64,000 nt of DNA from the NCBI RefSeq assembly GCF_024448505.1, contig NZ_JAMOHV010000004.1, positions 124,001 through 188,000 of the forward strand, read 5' to 3'. A program made the translations under genes and the position numbers. Position 1 is the stretch's first letter. Every line of letters begins with the position of its first letter. Positions 13,593-23,492 of this stretch are shown here, one piece after another. The DNA is from Stutzerimonas degradans (GTDB taxonomy: Bacteria; Pseudomonadota; Gammaproteobacteria; Pseudomonadales; Pseudomonadaceae). The notes below the pieces were generated by a model. It searched no databases, had not been told where the DNA came from, and saw nothing but the letters and a program-made list of their open reading frames with translations.

Positions 13593-14370
13593 TAAAAAAG
13601 AATCCACCGCGCGCACGCTGACGGTGGCCCTGCTGGTCTGCCTGGTCTGCTCGGTGTTCGTCGCGGGCGCCGCGGTCGCGCTGCGGCCGACGCAGCAGCA
13701 GAACGCGCTGCTGGACAAGCAGCGCAGCATTCTTGCCATCGCCGGTCTCGGTCAGGCCAACATGTCTGCCAAAGAGATTCGCGCGCTGTACGGCGAGCGC
13801 ATCGTGGCCCGATTGGTTGATTTGCAAACCGGCAAGTTCAGCGATGAGTTCGACGCGCAGCAATTCGATCCGCTGGCTGCTTCCAAGGATCCGGCGTTGT
13901 CCGCATCCCTGCCGGGTGAGCAGGACATCGCCTCGATCAAGCGCCGCGAGCGCTACAGCATCGTCTACATGGTGGAGAAGGACGGCCAGCTGGATACGCT
14001 GATCCTGCCCGTACGCGGCTACGGGCTGTGGTCGACGCTCTACGGCTTCATGGCCGTCAAGGGTGATCTGAATACCGTTGCCGGTCTGGGCTTTTATCAG
14101 CATGGCGAAACCCCCGGCCTGGGCGGCGAGGTCGACAATCCGAAATGGCGCGGTCAGTGGCCGGGCAAGGAGCTGTTTGACGATGGCAAGCTGGCTGTCC
14201 AGATCATCAAGGGCAGCGTCGATCCGCAGAGTCCGAAGGCCGACCACCAGGTGGACGGCCTGGCCGGGGCAACCCTGACCAGCAACGGGGTAAACAACCT
14301 GTTGCATTTCTGGCTGGGCGAGAACGGTTTCGGTCCTTTTATCGCTAACCTGCGCGCCGGGGAGGCTTGA
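13585..14370 (+). CDS. nqrC: Na(+)-NQR subunit C, covalent FMN subunit
   Basis: A 261-residue subunit with one N-terminal transmembrane helix (about residues 9-31) and a periplasmic FMN-binding domain. The flavinylation motif [10 protein letters not shown] is present, with Thr230 (codon 14272-14274) as the ApbE-modified residue. [13 protein letters not shown] and [15 protein letters not shown] are family hallmarks. The ATG overlaps the nqrB end by eight bases. It carries the second covalently attached FMN in the electron path. Confidence 0.97.
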   Translation: MSSKKESTARTLTVALLVCLVCSVFVAGAAVALRPTQQQNALLDKQRSILAIAGLGQANMSAKEIRALYGERIVARLVDLQTGKFSDEFDAQQFDPLAASKDPALSASLPGEQDIASIKRRERYSIVYMVEKDGQLDTLILPVRGYGLWSTLYGFMAVKGDLNTVAGLGFYQHGETPGLGGEVDNPKWRGQWPGKELFDDGKLAVQIIKGSVDPQSPKADHQVDGLAGATLTSNGVNNLLHFWLGENGFGPFIANLRAGEA

Positions 14371-14372
14371 GT

Positions 14373-15041
14373 ATGTCGCAACCTACAGTCAAAGAAGTCC
14401 TGATCAATCCGATCATCGCCAACAACCCGATCGGCCTGCAGATTCTCGGCATCTGTTCGGCGCTGGCGGTCACGTCGAATCTCAAGACCGCCGTGGTCAT
14501 GTCCATCGCGCTGACGCTGGTGACGGCGTTCTCCAGCATGTTCATCTCGATGATTCGCACGCAGATTCCGGGCAGCATCCGCATGATCGTGCAGATGGTG
14601 ATCATCGCTTCCCTGGTGATCGTGGTGGACCAGATCCTCAAGGCCTATGCCTTCAGCCTGTCCAAGCAGCTGTCGGTGTTTGTCGGTCTGATCATCACCA
14701 ACTGCATCGTGATGGGGCGCGCCGAGGCGTTCGCCATGCAGAACCCGCCGGTGCTGTCGTTCTTCGACGGCATCGGCAACGGCCTGGGCTACAGCGCCAT
14801 GCTGCTGGTGCTCGGCGTCATCCGCGAGCTGTTCGGTGCCGGCAAGCTGATGGGTTACACCATCATCCCGGTGGTCAACGATGGCGGCTGGTATCAGCCC
14901 AACGGCCTGTTGCTGCTGCCGCCCTCGGCGTTCTTCCTGATCGGCCTGATCATCTGGGGCATCCGTAGCTGGCGCACCGAACAGGTCGAGAAGCCGACCT
15001 ATCGGATGGCCCCGCAAGTCTCGAACAAGGAGGCTTACTAA
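14373..15041 (+). CDS. nqrD: Na(+)-NQR subunit D
   Basis: A 222-residue membrane subunit with six hydrophobic segments, homologous to NqrE and to RnfE. The start chosen is the ATG at 14373 (MSQPTVKEV), which has GGAGG at 14361-14365 with ideal spacing. An in-frame TTG six bases upstream is possible but poorly spaced. [30 protein letters not shown] and [12 protein letters not shown] are conserved features, including a half-channel cysteine. It shares a base with nqrE (TAATG). Confidence 0.97.
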   Translation: MSQPTVKEVLINPIIANNPIGLQILGICSALAVTSNLKTAVVMSIALTLVTAFSSMFISMIRTQIPGSIRMIVQMVIIASLVIVVDQILKAYAFSLSKQLSVFVGLIITNCIVMGRAEAFAMQNPPVLSFFDGIGNGLGYSAMLLVLGVIRELFGAGKLMGYTIIPVVNDGGWYQPNGLLLLPPSAFFLIGLIIWGIRSWRTEQVEKPTYRMAPQVSNKEAY

Positions 15042-15649
15042 TGGAGCACTACATCAGCCTGTTCGTGCGTGCCGTGTTTATCGAGAACATGGCTCTGGCG
15101 TTCTTCCTCGGCATGTGTACCTTCATCGCGATTTCCAAGAAGGTGGAAACCGCCATCGGCCTGGGCATCGCGGTGGTCGTGGTGCAGGCGATTACCGTGC
15201 CGGCCAACAACCTGATCTACACCTACCTGCTCAAGGCTGGTGCGCTGTCCTGGGCCGGGCTGCCGGACGTGGATCTGAGCTTTCTCGGCCTGCTGAGCTA
15301 CATCGGCGTGATCGCCGCGATCGTGCAGATCCTCGAGATGCTGCTCGATAAGTACGTGCCCAGCCTTTACAACGCACTGGGCGTGTTCCTGCCGCTGATT
15401 ACGGTGAACTGCGCGATCATGGCCGGCTCGCTGTTCATGGTCGAGCGTGACTACAACCTGGCGGAAAGTACCGTCTACGGCGTCGGCTCAGGTCTGTCCT
15501 GGGCGCTGGCCATCGCTCTGCTGGCGGGCATTCGCGAGAAGCTCAAGTACAGCGACGTACCGGACGGCCTGCAGGGTCTGGGAATCACCTTCATCACCAT
15601 CGGCCTGATGTCGCTGGGCTTCATGTCATTCTCTGGCGTACAGCTCTAA
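15041..15649 (+). CDS. nqrE: Na(+)-NQR subunit E
   Basis: A 202-residue membrane subunit with six hydrophobic segments, paralogous to NqrD and arranged in inverted topology with it. The two are thought to bind a shared iron centre via cysteines in the membrane; here FLGMCTFIA and [11 protein letters not shown] supply these. The start ATG overlaps the nqrD TAA by one base. Confidence 0.97.
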   Translation: MEHYISLFVRAVFIENMALAFFLGMCTFIAISKKVETAIGLGIAVVVVQAITVPANNLIYTYLLKAGALSWAGLPDVDLSFLGLLSYIGVIAAIVQILEMLLDKYVPSLYNALGVFLPLITVNCAIMAGSLFMVERDYNLAESTVYGVGSGLSWALAIALLAGIREKLKYSDVPDGLQGLGITFITIGLMSLGFMSFSGVQL

Positions 15650-15662
15650 GGACGGGATGCAG

Positions 15663-16886
15663 ATGAGTTACGAAATTTTCCTCGCCATCGGCATGTTCAC
15701 CGCCATCGTGCTCGCACTGGTGGTGATGATCCTGGCGGCACGCGCCAAGCTGGTTTCCAGCGGTGATGTCAGCATCGTGATCAACGGCGAGCGCACCATC
15801 ACTGTGCCTGCCGGCGGCAAGCTGCTGCAGACGCTGGCGTCCAACAACATCTTCCTGTCGTCGGCCTGTGGCGGCGGCGGTACCTGTGCGCAGTGCAAGT
15901 GCATCGTCGAGAGCGGTGGTGGCGAAATGCTGCCCACCGAGGAGTCGCACTTCACCCGGCGCGAAGCTGGCGAGGGCTGGCGCTTGTCCTGCCAGACGCC
16001 GGTCAAGGCGGACATGAAGATCGAAGTGCCGGAGGAAGTCTTCGGCGTGAAGAAGTGGGAATGCACCGTCGAGTCGAACCCGAACGTTGCCACCTTCATC
16101 AAAGAGCTCACGCTCAAGCTCCCCGAGGGCGAGAACGTGGACTTCCGTGCTGGCGGTTATGTGCAGCTGGAGTGTCCGCCGCACACCGTGCACTACAAGG
16201 ATTTCGACATCCAGCCTGAGTTTCGCGCCGACTGGGACAAGTTCAACCTATGGCGCTATGTCTCCAAGGTTGACGAGACCACGATCCGCGCCTACTCGAT
16301 GGCCAACTATCCGGAAGAGCGCGGCCTGGTCAAATTCAACATCCGCGTGGCGTCGCCACCGCCGGGGCGTGACGATATCCCGCCGGGCAAGATGTCTTCC
16401 TGGGTGTTCAGCCTAAAGCCCGGCGACAAGGTGACCGTGTACGGTCCGTTCGGCGAATTCTTCGCCAAAGATACCGATGCCGAGATGGTCTTCATTGGTG
16501 GTGGCGCGGGCATGGCGCCAATGCGTTCGCACATCTTCGATCAGCTCAAGCGCCTGAAGTCCACGCGCAAGATGAGCTTCTGGTATGGCGCGCGCTCGAT
16601 GCGCGAGGCGTTCTACGTCGAGGAATACGACCAGCTGCAGGCGGACAATCCGAACTTCCAGTGGCATCTGGCGCTGTCCGATCCACTGCCCGAGGACAAC
16701 TGGCAGGGCCCGACCGGCTTCATCCACAACGTGCTGTTCGAGAATTACCTCAAGGATCATCCGGCACCGGAAGACTGCGAGTTCTACATGTGCGGCCCGC
16801 CGATGATGAACGCCTCGGTGATCAAGATGCTCACCGAGCTGGGAGTCGAACCGGAGAATATCCTGCTCGACGACTTCGGCGGCTAG
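15663..16886 (+). CDS. nqrF: Na(+)-NQR subunit F, NADH-oxidising flavoprotein
   Basis: A 407-residue electron entry subunit with one N-terminal membrane helix, a 2Fe-2S ferredoxin domain ([15 protein letters not shown] plus a fourth cysteine in LSCQT), an FAD-binding domain ([11 protein letters not shown]) and an NADH-binding domain ([20 protein letters not shown]). It ends with the conserved ILLDDFGG. Two in-frame ATGs lie at 15657 and 15663. I prefer 15663 because AAGGACGGG (15648-15655) is then correctly spaced. apbE follows by three bases. Confidence 0.97.
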   Translation: MSYEIFLAIGMFTAIVLALVVMILAARAKLVSSGDVSIVINGERTITVPAGGKLLQTLASNNIFLSSACGGGGTCAQCKCIVESGGGEMLPTEESHFTRREAGEGWRLSCQTPVKADMKIEVPEEVFGVKKWECTVESNPNVATFIKELTLKLPEGENVDFRAGGYVQLECPPHTVHYKDFDIQPEFRADWDKFNLWRYVSKVDETTIRAYSMANYPEERGLVKFNIRVASPPPGRDDIPPGKMSSWVFSLKPGDKVTVYGPFGEFFAKDTDAEMVFIGGGAGMAPMRSHIFDQLKRLKSTRKMSFWYGARSMREAFYVEEYDQLQADNPNFQWHLALSDPLPEDNWQGPTGFIHNVLFENYLKDHPAPEDCEFYMCGPPMMNASVIKMLTELGVEPENILLDDFGG

Positions 16887-16889
16887 CGC

Positions 16890-17915
16890 ATGATCCGAGC
16901 GATACTGCAGCCCGTCATCGTTGTCGCCTTGGCGGCGACGATGACGGGCTGCCTGTTTCAGGACACGATCGAGTCCTTCGACGGCCCGACTATGGGCAGT
17001 ACCTTTTCGGTCAAATACGTACGCAGCAGTGGCGTGGCGGACAAGCAGACACTGCAGCAGGAAACCTCGAACATCCTGGCGGAACTCGATCGGCAACTCT
17101 CCACCTACCGTGCCGATTCCGACATCGAGCGTTTCAATGCACTGCCGGCGGGGCGCTGCGAAGTAATGCCACCCGCGGTGCGCTTGCTGGTCGAGACTGG
17201 CGAACAGCTGTCACTGCAAACGGATGACGCCTTCGATCTCACCCTCGAACCGCTGCTGAACCTGTGGGGATTCGGTCCGCAGGGGCGTGTCGAGCAGACC
17301 CCTGGCGAGGCACAGATCGCCGAGGTGATGCAGCGTGTCGGTCACAAACACCTGCGTATCGAGGGTGAGCAGCTATGCAAGAGCGCCGCCGTGGAGGTGG
17401 ACTTCAACAGCATCGCTGCCGGCTATGCCGTGGATCGCGTAGCGCAGCGCCTGCAGGAGTTGGGCGTGAGCAGCTACCTGGTGGAGATCACCGGCGAACT
17501 CAAGGCCCAGGGGCGCAAGCCCGATGGCTCACCCTGGCGGATCGCTATCGAGGCGCCGCGTGACGATCAGCGCGTCGCCCAGCAGGTCATAGAGCTGGAC
17601 GGCCTGGCGGTTTCCACCTCGGGTGACTATCGCAACTACTTCGAGCGCGACGGCAGGCGTTATTCGCATACGCTCGACCCGCACACCGGGCGTCCGGTCG
17701 AGCATAAGCTGGCGTCGGTGACGGTACTCGACGGGTCGGCGTTGCAGGCCGATGGCCTGTCGACCGCATTGATGGTGCTGGGACCCGAGCGTGGCTTCGA
17801 GTTCGCCCGCCAGCATCGGATCGCCGCGTTCTTCGTGATTCGCGAAGGGCAGGGTTTCGTAACCAAGAGCACCGATGGCTTCGAGCAAGTTATCGGTGCG
17901 GGAGCAAAGCAATGA
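16890..17915 (+). CDS. apbE: FAD:protein FMN transferase ApbE (lipoprotein)
   Basis: A 341-residue enzyme that moves FMN from FAD to threonines of NqrB and NqrC. A lipoprotein signal peptide ends in the lipobox MTGC, with cysteine near residue 20, so it is anchored in the periplasm. PTMGSTFSVKY, DLTLEPLLNLWGFG, VDFNSIAAGYAVDRV, EITGELKAQG and the SHTLDPHTGRP motif are family signatures. It follows nqrF by three bases and overlaps nqrM by four (ATGA), so the modification enzyme is made with its targets. Confidence 0.96.
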   Translation: MIRAILQPVIVVALAATMTGCLFQDTIESFDGPTMGSTFSVKYVRSSGVADKQTLQQETSNILAELDRQLSTYRADSDIERFNALPAGRCEVMPPAVRLLVETGEQLSLQTDDAFDLTLEPLLNLWGFGPQGRVEQTPGEAQIAEVMQRVGHKHLRIEGEQLCKSAAVEVDFNSIAAGYAVDRVAQRLQELGVSSYLVEITGELKAQGRKPDGSPWRIAIEAPRDDQRVAQQVIELDGLAVSTSGDYRNYFERDGRRYSHTLDPHTGRPVEHKLASVTVLDGSALQADGLSTALMVLGPERGFEFARQHRIAAFFVIREGQGFVTKSTDGFEQVIGAGAKQ

Positions 17916-18145
17916 CCTGGCTACTGGTATTTCTGTTCATGCTGCTCGTGGTATTTGGCATGGCCATCGGAGTGATCATGGGCCGCAAGCCGATTGCCGG
18001 TTCCTGCGGTGGCATCGCCAATCTGGGCATCGAGAAGGAATGCTCGATCTGCGGCGGCAGTCGCGAGAAATGTGAAGAAGTGAACGAGGCGAGCAAGAGT
18101 CGCGGCGATAACGCGGCACTGGCCTACGACGCAGCCAAGCGCTGA
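17912..18145 (+). CDS. nqrM: Na(+)-NQR maturation factor NqrM
   Basis: A 77-residue protein with one N-terminal membrane helix (about residues 3-24) followed by a cysteine-rich tail: SCGGIANLGIEKECSICGG, then REKCEE. NqrM is required for NQR assembly and is thought to deliver iron to the NqrD/NqrE cysteines. It is the last gene of the nqr operon and overlaps apbE by four bases. No clear terminator follows within the 139 bases before sthA. Confidence 0.93.
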   Translation: MTWLLVFLFMLLVVFGMAIGVIMGRKPIAGSCGGIANLGIEKECSICGGSREKCEEVNEASKSRGDNAALAYDAAKR

Positions 18146-18284
18146 TTGCGCTTGCGGGCGCTGCCAGGCGGATCGCCCGTAAAGGATGCGCTGGCTACTG
18201 CGCCTATGCGTGGGATTGCCTCTGCCTGGCGTGCAGCGAATTTGTTGACAGCGGCGCTGGTTCGCCGCGTTCTCAGGAGTGTAT

Positions 18285-19679
18285 ATGGCTGTCTATAACT
18301 ACGATGTGGTGGTGTTGGGTTCCGGTCCGGCTGGGGAAGGCGCGGCGATGAATGCCGTGAAGGCGGGGCGCAAGGTCGCCGTGGTGGACAATCGCCCGCT
18401 GGTGGGTGGTAACTGCACGCACCTGGGCACCATCCCGTCCAAGGCGCTACGTCACTCCGTTCGCCAGATCATGCAGTACAACACCAACCCGTTGTTCCGT
18501 CAGATCGGCGAGCCGCGCTGGTTCTCGTTTCCCGATGTGCTGAAGAGCGCCGAGAAGGTGATCAGCAAGCAGGTCACCTCGCGCACCGGCTACTACGCGC
18601 GCAACCGCATCGACACCTTCTTTGGCACCGCGAGCTTCGCCGACGAACAGAGCGTCGAGGTGGTTTGCCTCAATGGCATGGTGGAAAAACTGGTCGCGAA
18701 CCAGATCGTCATCGCCACCGGCTCGCGTCCGTATCGCCCGGCGGACATCGACTTCAACCACCCGCGTGTCTACGACAGCGACACCATCCTGAATCTCAGC
18801 CATACGCCGCGCCGGATGATCATTTACGGCGCTGGGGTGATCGGCTGTGAATATGCCTCGATCTTCAGCGGCCTTGGCGTGCTGGTCGACCTGATCGACA
18901 ACCGCGACCAGCTGCTCAGCTTCCTCGACGACGAAATCTCCGATGCGCTGAGCTATCACCTGCGCAACAACAACGTGCTGATTCGCCACAACGAGGAATA
19001 CGAGCGGGTCGAAGGCCTCGACAACGGCGTGATCCTGCACCTCAAGTCCGGCAAGAAGATCAAGGCCGATGCGTTCCTCTGGTGCAACGGCCGAACCGGC
19101 AACACCGACAAGCTGGGGCTGGAGAACATCGGTCTGAAGGCCAATAGCCGTGGGCAGGTACAGGTAGACGAGTTCTATCGCACCGCGGTCGGCAATATCT
19201 ACGCGGCTGGCGATGTGATCGGCTGGCCCTCACTGGCCAGTGCCGCCTATGACCAGGGGCGCTCGGCGGCCGGCAGCATCGTCGACAACGACACCTGGCG
19301 CTTCGTCGACGACGTGCCGACCGGCATCTACACGATTCCGGAAATCAGCTCGATCGGTAAGAACGAGCGCGAGCTGACCCAGGCCAAGATTCCCTATGAA
19401 GTCGGCAAGGCGTTCTTCAAGAGCATGGCGCGTGCGCAGATCTCCTACGAGCCGGTCGGCATGCTGAAGATCCTCTTCCATCGCGAAACGCTGGAAGTGC
19501 TGGGCGTGCACTGCTTCGGCTATCAGGCCTCGGAGATCGTGCATATCGGCCAGGCGATCATGAACCAGAAGGGCGAGGCGAATACCATCAAGTATTTCGT
19601 CAACACCACCTTCAACTACCCGACGATGGCCGAGGCCTATCGCGTTGCCGCGTTCGACGGGCTCAATCGGCTTTTTTGA
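18285..19679 (+). CDS. sthA: Soluble pyridine nucleotide transhydrogenase
   Basis: A 464-residue cytoplasmic flavoprotein that equilibrates NADPH and NADH. FAD motif [17 protein letters not shown] at the N-terminus, NAD motif [15 protein letters not shown] around residue 182, and the C-terminal dimerisation domain are all present. The active-site segment reads [11 protein letters not shown]: the second redox cysteine of lipoamide dehydrogenases is a threonine, which separates SthA from Lpd and glutathione reductase. The start is the ATG at 18285 with CAGGAG six bases upstream; an in-frame GTG at 18279 overlaps that site and is unlikely. Confidence 0.96.
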   Translation: MAVYNYDVVVLGSGPAGEGAAMNAVKAGRKVAVVDNRPLVGGNCTHLGTIPSKALRHSVRQIMQYNTNPLFRQIGEPRWFSFPDVLKSAEKVISKQVTSRTGYYARNRIDTFFGTASFADEQSVEVVCLNGMVEKLVANQIVIATGSRPYRPADIDFNHPRVYDSDTILNLSHTPRRMIIYGAGVIGCEYASIFSGLGVLVDLIDNRDQLLSFLDDEISDALSYHLRNNNVLIRHNEEYERVEGLDNGVILHLKSGKKIKADAFLWCNGRTGNTDKLGLENIGLKANSRGQVQVDEFYRTAVGNIYAAGDVIGWPSLASAAYDQGRSAAGSIVDNDTWRFVDDVPTGIYTIPEISSIGKNERELTQAKIPYEVGKAFFKSMARAQISYEPVGMLKILFHRETLEVLGVHCFGYQASEIVHIGQAIMNQKGEANTIKYFVNTTFNYPTMAEAYRVAAFDGLNRLF

Positions 19680-19683
19680 GCGG

Positions 19684-19712
19684 CTCCGACCGGTGGCCTG
19701 AGCCGGTCGGAG
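19684..19712 (+). terminator. Possible sthA terminator hairpin
   Basis: A perfect 10-bp stem (CTCCGACCGG with its complement) with a nine-base loop begins four bases after the sthA stop. No T tract follows, so it may stabilise the 3' end rather than terminate on its own. A second 8-bp hairpin (CAGCCCGA/TCGGGCTG, 19787-19806) lies on the glpQ-like gene side. Confidence 0.4.
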
Positions 19713-19829
19713 ACACCAGCGATTCCCGCGACTGGCGTTGGCCGAACCGGGAAAGCCTGTGATCAGGTAGCGAAACGGTGCGGTTTCAGCCCGAATGCTC
19801 GGGCTGATGACCGTAGCCAGTCTGACCTG

Positions 19830-20564
19830 CTAGATGTTGCAGCCGCCGTGCCCCAGCGTTTCCACAGCCAGACCGGGAAAGTCGGTGATCAGGCTGTCGA
19901 CGCCGAAATCGGCAAGCCGGCGCATCAACGCCGGTTCGTTGACCGTCCAGACCGACACGTGCAGCCCCTGCTGCTGGGCCTTCGCCAAGCGCTCCGGCGT
20001 GCACAGCGTCCACTTCAGCGCGAGCAGTCCGCAGCCATGATGACGGGCGACCTTGAGTGGATCGAGCCAGGCGTATTCGGCAACCAGTCCGCGGGAAATC
20101 TCTGGAGTCAGGCGCTTTAGCGCATGCAGCACCTCGCGCGAACCTGACGTGACGGTGACGCGTTCGAGCAGCCCATGGCGCTCGGCCAGTTTGCGGATCG
20201 CCAGTACCGTGCGCGCCGCACGTTCGCGCGAAGCGCTCTTGACCTCCAGTTGCCAGTGCTCGAAGTCGCACTTCTCGAACAGTTCGCTTAAGCGCGGGAT
20301 CGGGCAGGGCTGTTTCCAGCCCGGTCCACCCAGGCGCGCGTCGTAACCGGCCAGTTCCTCGGCGGTGTGCTGGAGGACTTTGCCGCGCCGACCGGTGGTG
20401 CGCTTGAGGGTAGGGTCATGGATGACCATCAATTGGCCATCGCTGGACAGATGCAGGTCCAGCTCGCAGCGGCGGACGCCATGCTCCAGGCAGCGCTGAA
20501 AGCTGGCCAGGGTGTTTTCCGGCGCCTCGCCTTTGGCGCCACGGTGGCCGTAGATCAGGGTCAC
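19830..20564 (-). CDS. Glycerophosphodiester phosphodiesterase, cytoplasmic type
   Basis: A 244-residue GDPD-family enzyme releasing glycerol-3-phosphate from deacylated phospholipids. The catalytic signature is intact: YGHRGAKGEAPENT (His7, Arg8), CELDLHLSSDG with metal-binding E and D, and VIHDPTLKRTT. There is no signal peptide, so it resembles cytosolic UgpQ rather than periplasmic GlpQ. It is the third gene of a minus-strand group after a PilZ protein and a small exported protein, with an eight-base gap to the latter. Confidence 0.93.
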   Translation of the reverse strand: MTLIYGHRGAKGEAPENTLASFQRCLEHGVRRCELDLHLSSDGQLMVIHDPTLKRTTGRRGKVLQHTAEELAGYDARLGGPGWKQPCPIPRLSELFEKCDFEHWQLEVKSASRERAARTVLAIRKLAERHGLLERVTVTSGSREVLHALKRLTPEISRGLVAEYAWLDPLKVARHHGCGLLALKWTLCTPERLAKAQQQGLHVSVWTVNEPALMRRLADFGVDSLITDFPGLAVETLGHGGCNI

Positions 20565-20572
20565 GGTAGGGA

Positions 20573-20863
20573 CTATTCCTGTGCAGAGTGAGTGGGCTGA
20601 TGGTGAAGCACACTGTTGATGACCCGGTCGTTTTCGAAATACACCGAGAACTCGCGGTAATCCCAGCGGAGAATTGGTGGCTTGCCGACTGCGGGATGTT
20701 CCTCGTCGGCGAGACCGAAGCGTTCGAGAACCTGATGCTTGTGCTCGCCCCGCGCGGGCACGCCGATGTTCGTCGGGCCTTGCTGACCCAGCGGTATGCG
20801 GATTTCCTCGGCCACGGCGGGACCGCCGGCGAGCAGGAGCAGCAGGTACGACAGACGCAGCAT
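20573..20863 (-). CDS. Small exported protein of unknown function, 96 aa
   Basis: The start is the ATG at 20863, preceded by AAGGAAG with good spacing. The reading frame stays open upstream, but the translation there does not look coding. A signal peptide (MLRLSYLLLLLAGGPAVA) precedes a mature part of about 78 residues with IPLGQQG, VLERFGLADEEH, and WDYREFSVYFENDRVINSVLHH. The last segment looks like the small outer-membrane-lipoprotein-like fold that senses divergence between predicted and actual structure strings (WxYxxFxVxFxxxRV), but I cannot name a family. I recall similar ORFs at this spot in other pseudomonads. It lies between the PilZ and GDPD genes. Confidence 0.8.
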   Translation of the reverse strand: MLRLSYLLLLLAGGPAVAEEIRIPLGQQGPTNIGVPARGEHKHQVLERFGLADEEHPAVGKPPILRWDYREFSVYFENDRVINSVLHHQPTHSAQE

Positions 20864-20867
20864 GAAG

Positions 20868-21440
20868 TCAGCTTCCTTGTAGAGGATCACGGGCCAGACG
20901 CCGTTGCAGCGCCTGCTTCTGCAGGATATGCCTGGCCAGCAATTGCCGCTGTGCATCCGTCAGCGCTTCGAACTCGGTACCCAGCTGAAAACCGCCGTCG
21001 GCGTCAGCCGCGCAGTGGGTCACACGGGCCTGTAATCGCAGCCCCAGCCCTTGTGGCAGCAGGACCAGCTTGAGGGTGAGCAGGGTGCCGGCCGCGAAGG
21101 CGGTGTCATGGTGGAAGCTGACGCCGCCTTCGGAGAGCACCACCGTGCGTGCCGGGCCGATGTCCTTGAGCAGGTCTTGGGTCAGCGCCTGGCCGATCAG
21201 TTCGATACGCTTGTTCTGTACCTTCAGATAGCTGGCCAGCGTACGGTTGCCCTCGGCAATCTGGCGCAGCAGGTGCTGGGCTTCGAAGTCCAGCTGATGC
21301 AGCTCGCCGAGCAGGTCGAACAGCTGCTGACGCTCGTCGTCCGAAGCGGCTGGCTGCTGGGTATCGGGGATGATTTCCAGTGCGATCCGATCCTCGATAC
21401 GGTAGTATTCCCGGCGTTCTTCAGTGTCTTGTGTCGGCAT
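20868..21440 (-). CDS. PilZ-domain protein, 190 aa
   Basis: A cytoplasmic protein carrying an RxxxR motif (RREYYR, Arg10 and Arg14) at the N-terminus, a helical insert (about residues 35-85), and a PilZ beta-barrel with VVLSEGGVSF and FQLGTEFEALTD. RxxxR and (D/N)xSxxG form the c-di-GMP site of PilZ proteins. Here the D/N position of the second motif is Val (VxSxxG), so binding may be weakened or lost. It heads a minus-strand trio with a small exported protein and a GDPD, divergent from lolC by about 98 bp. Confidence 0.88.
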   Translation of the reverse strand: MPTQDTEERREYYRIEDRIALEIIPDTQQPAASDDERQQLFDLLGELHQLDFEAQHLLRQIAEGNRTLASYLKVQNKRIELIGQALTQDLLKDIGPARTVVLSEGGVSFHHDTAFAAGTLLTLKLVLLPQGLGLRLQARVTHCAADADGGFQLGTEFEALTDAQRQLLARHILQKQALQRRLARDPLQGS

Positions 21441-21538
21441 GGCGATACCCAGGCAGCGTGATGGCCAGAGTGTATCAGGCCTTGGGACAATCCCTGTCGC
21501 ATGCTCGTTTCTTCCCCCGCCAGCGAACCCGTCGATCT

Positions 21539-22786
21539 ATGTTCAGACCGCTGTCCGTTTATATCGGAGCGCGTTATACCCGCGCCAAACGCCGCAGCCT
21601 CTTCGTTTCCTTCATCTCGCTGACGTCCATGATCGGGCTGGCACTCGGCGTGCTGGTGATGATCGTCGTGCTGTCGGTGATGAACGGCTTCGATCACGAG
21701 ATGCGCACCCGGGTGCTCGGCATGGTGCCGCACGCCACCATCGAAAGCCCCGTGCCGGTGAATGACTGGCAGCAGCTCGGTGAACGCCTCTCCCAGCACC
21801 CGCAGGTGGTCGCTGTGGCGCCGTTCATCCAGATGCAGGGCCTGCTGACGCACGAGGGAAAGGTCAGCAAGATCCTGATCAATGCGGTCGATCCGCAGAT
21901 CGAGCCGCAGGTTTCGATCATCGATCGCTTCTTCCGCGAGGGCGAGCTGGCCGCGCTCGCGCCCGGTGAGTTTGGCATCGTGATCGGTGACAAGGCGGCG
22001 CAGAAACTCGGCGTGGGCGTTGGCGATAAGCTCACTTTCGTCGCGCCTGAAGTGACGGTGACGCCGGCCGGTATGTTTCCGCGCATGAAACGCTTCACCG
22101 TAGTCGGCATCTTCCACGTCGGCGCCGGCGAGATCGACGGTTACGTGGCGCTGGCCAACATCGCCGATCTGGCCCGCCTGCACCGCTGGAAACCCGATCA
22201 GGTCCAGGGGTTGCGCCTGCGTTTCGCCGATCTGTTCCAGGCGCCGCGGATCGCCTGGGAGCTGGCAGGCCAGCTGGACGGCGACTTCTATTCCCGCGAC
22301 TGGACGCGCACTCACGGCAACCTCTACCAGGCGATTCGCATGGAAAAGGCGATGATCGGCCTGTTGCTGTTGCTGATTGTCGCCGTGGCGGCGTTCAACA
22401 TCATTTCGACACTGGTCATGGTGGTCACCGACAAGCGCGGCGACATCGCCATCCTGCGCACGTTGGGCGCGACGCCGCGGCAGATCATGGCGATCTTCAT
22501 GGTGCAGGGCACGGTGATCGGTGTGGTTGGTACGGTGGTCGGGGGCGCTCTCGGCATCCTGGCGGCGCTGAACATCAGCAGCTGGATCGCCGCGCTGGAA
22601 CGACTGATTGGCCACAAATTCCTCAGTGCCGACGTGTATTTCATCGACTACCTGCCGTCGCGGCTGATGGCCGCCGATGTCGTCCAGGTGTGCGTCGCGG
22701 CGCTGCTGCTGAGCTTTCTCGCCACCCTGTATCCGGCTTGGCGTGCCGCGCGCACCCAGCCGGCGGAGGCGCTTCGTTATGAGTGA
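21539..22786 (+). CDS. lolC: Lipoprotein-releasing ABC transporter permease LolC
   Basis: A 415-residue inner-membrane permease. With LolD and LolE it extracts outer-membrane lipoproteins and hands them to LolA. An N-terminal helix ([25 protein letters not shown]), a large periplasmic domain and three C-terminal helices (FtsX-type) are visible, ending in [24 protein letters not shown] chose the ATG at 21539 ([10 protein letters not shown]) because it matches the LolE start and family length; the frame is open further upstream. It overlaps lolD by eight bases. LolC/LolE assignment is by gene order. Confidence 0.93.
   Translation: MFRPLSVYIGARYTRAKRRSLFVSFISLTSMIGLALGVLVMIVVLSVMNGFDHEMRTRVLGMVPHATIESPVPVNDWQQLGERLSQHPQVVAVAPFIQMQGLLTHEGKVSKILINAVDPQIEPQVSIIDRFFREGELAALAPGEFGIVIGDKAAQKLGVGVGDKLTFVAPEVTVTPAGMFPRMKRFTVVGIFHVGAGEIDGYVALANIADLARLHRWKPDQVQGLRLRFADLFQAPRIAWELAGQLDGDFYSRDWTRTHGNLYQAIRMEKAMIGLLLLLIVAVAAFNIISTLVMVVTDKRGDIAILRTLGATPRQIMAIFMVQGTVIGVVGTVVGGALGILAALNISSWIAALERLIGHKFLSADVYFIDYLPSRLMAADVVQVCVAALLLSFLATLYPAWRAARTQPAEALRYE
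22478..22511 (+). repeat. 34-bp exact repeat, copy 1 (in lolC)
   Basis: Encodes the conserved [11 protein letters not shown] region of the FtsX domain and is identical base for base to 24428-24461 in lolE, with further near-identity on both sides. The copies are 1950 bp apart in the same reading frame. Confidence 0.85.
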
Positions 22787-23492
22787 ACCCGTTATGCATG
22801 AGCTGTCTTCCCAAGATCGTGCGGTGCTCAGCTGCCGCAACCTGGGCAAGCGTTACGAACAGGGACCGGAGTCGGTCGATGTGCTGCGCGGACTGCAGCT
22901 GGAGCTGTTTCCCGGCCAGCGTGTGGCGATCGTCGGCAGTTCCGGCTCCGGCAAGAGCACCCTGCTGAATCTGCTGGGCGGGCTCGATACGCCGAGCGAG
23001 GGCAGCGTCTGGCTGGCCGGCGAGGAGTTGTCCGCGCTGAACGAGAAGGAGCGCGGCCTGCTGCGCAATCGTGCGCTGGGCTTCGTCTATCAGTTTCACC
23101 ACCTGCTGCCGGAATTCACCGCGCTGGAGAACGTCTGCATGCCGTTGCTGATCGGCAAGGTGGCGATCCCGGAGGCGCGCCAGCGCGCCGGCGAGTTGCT
23201 GGCCCGCGTGGGGCTCGGTCATCGCCTGGAGCACAAGCCGGCCGAGCTGTCCGGTGGCGAGCGCCAGCGGGTGGCGATTGCCCGAGCGCTGGTCAACCGG
23301 CCGGCGCTGGTATTGCTCGACGAGCCGACCGGCAACCTGGACCATCACACCGCGCAGGGTATTCAGGATCTGATGCTGGAGCTGAGCACCTCGCTGCGTA
23401 CTGCGTTCCTGGTGGTTACTCACGATCGCCAGCTGGCGGCGCAGATGGATCAGGTTTTGCGCCTGGAAGACGGCCGCCTGGTGGCTGAATAA
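22779..23492 (+). CDS. lolD: Lipoprotein-releasing ABC transporter ATPase LolD
   Basis: A 237-residue ATPase that powers lipoprotein release by LolC/LolE. Walker A (GSSGSGKST), Q-loop ([16 protein letters not shown]), signature LSGGERQR, Walker B ([12 protein letters not shown]) and H-loop (VVTHDRQL) are all present. The start chosen is the ATG at 22779 (MSEPVMHEL), inside the end of lolC; a later ATG at 22794 is possible. Its TAA overlaps the lolE ATG. Confidence 0.96.
   Translation: MSEPVMHELSSQDRAVLSCRNLGKRYEQGPESVDVLRGLQLELFPGQRVAIVGSSGSGKSTLLNLLGGLDTPSEGSVWLAGEELSALNEKERGLLRNRALGFVYQFHHLLPEFTALENVCMPLLIGKVAIPEARQRAGELLARVGLGHRLEHKPAELSGGERQRVAIARALVNRPALVLLDEPTGNLDHHTAQGIQDLMLELSTSLRTAFLVVTHDRQLAAQMDQVLRLEDGRLVAE

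Noticed and set aside
18245..18273. TTGACA upstream of sthA as a promoter
   Set aside because: The hexamer at the right distance (CGTTCT) matches only two of six -10 positions.
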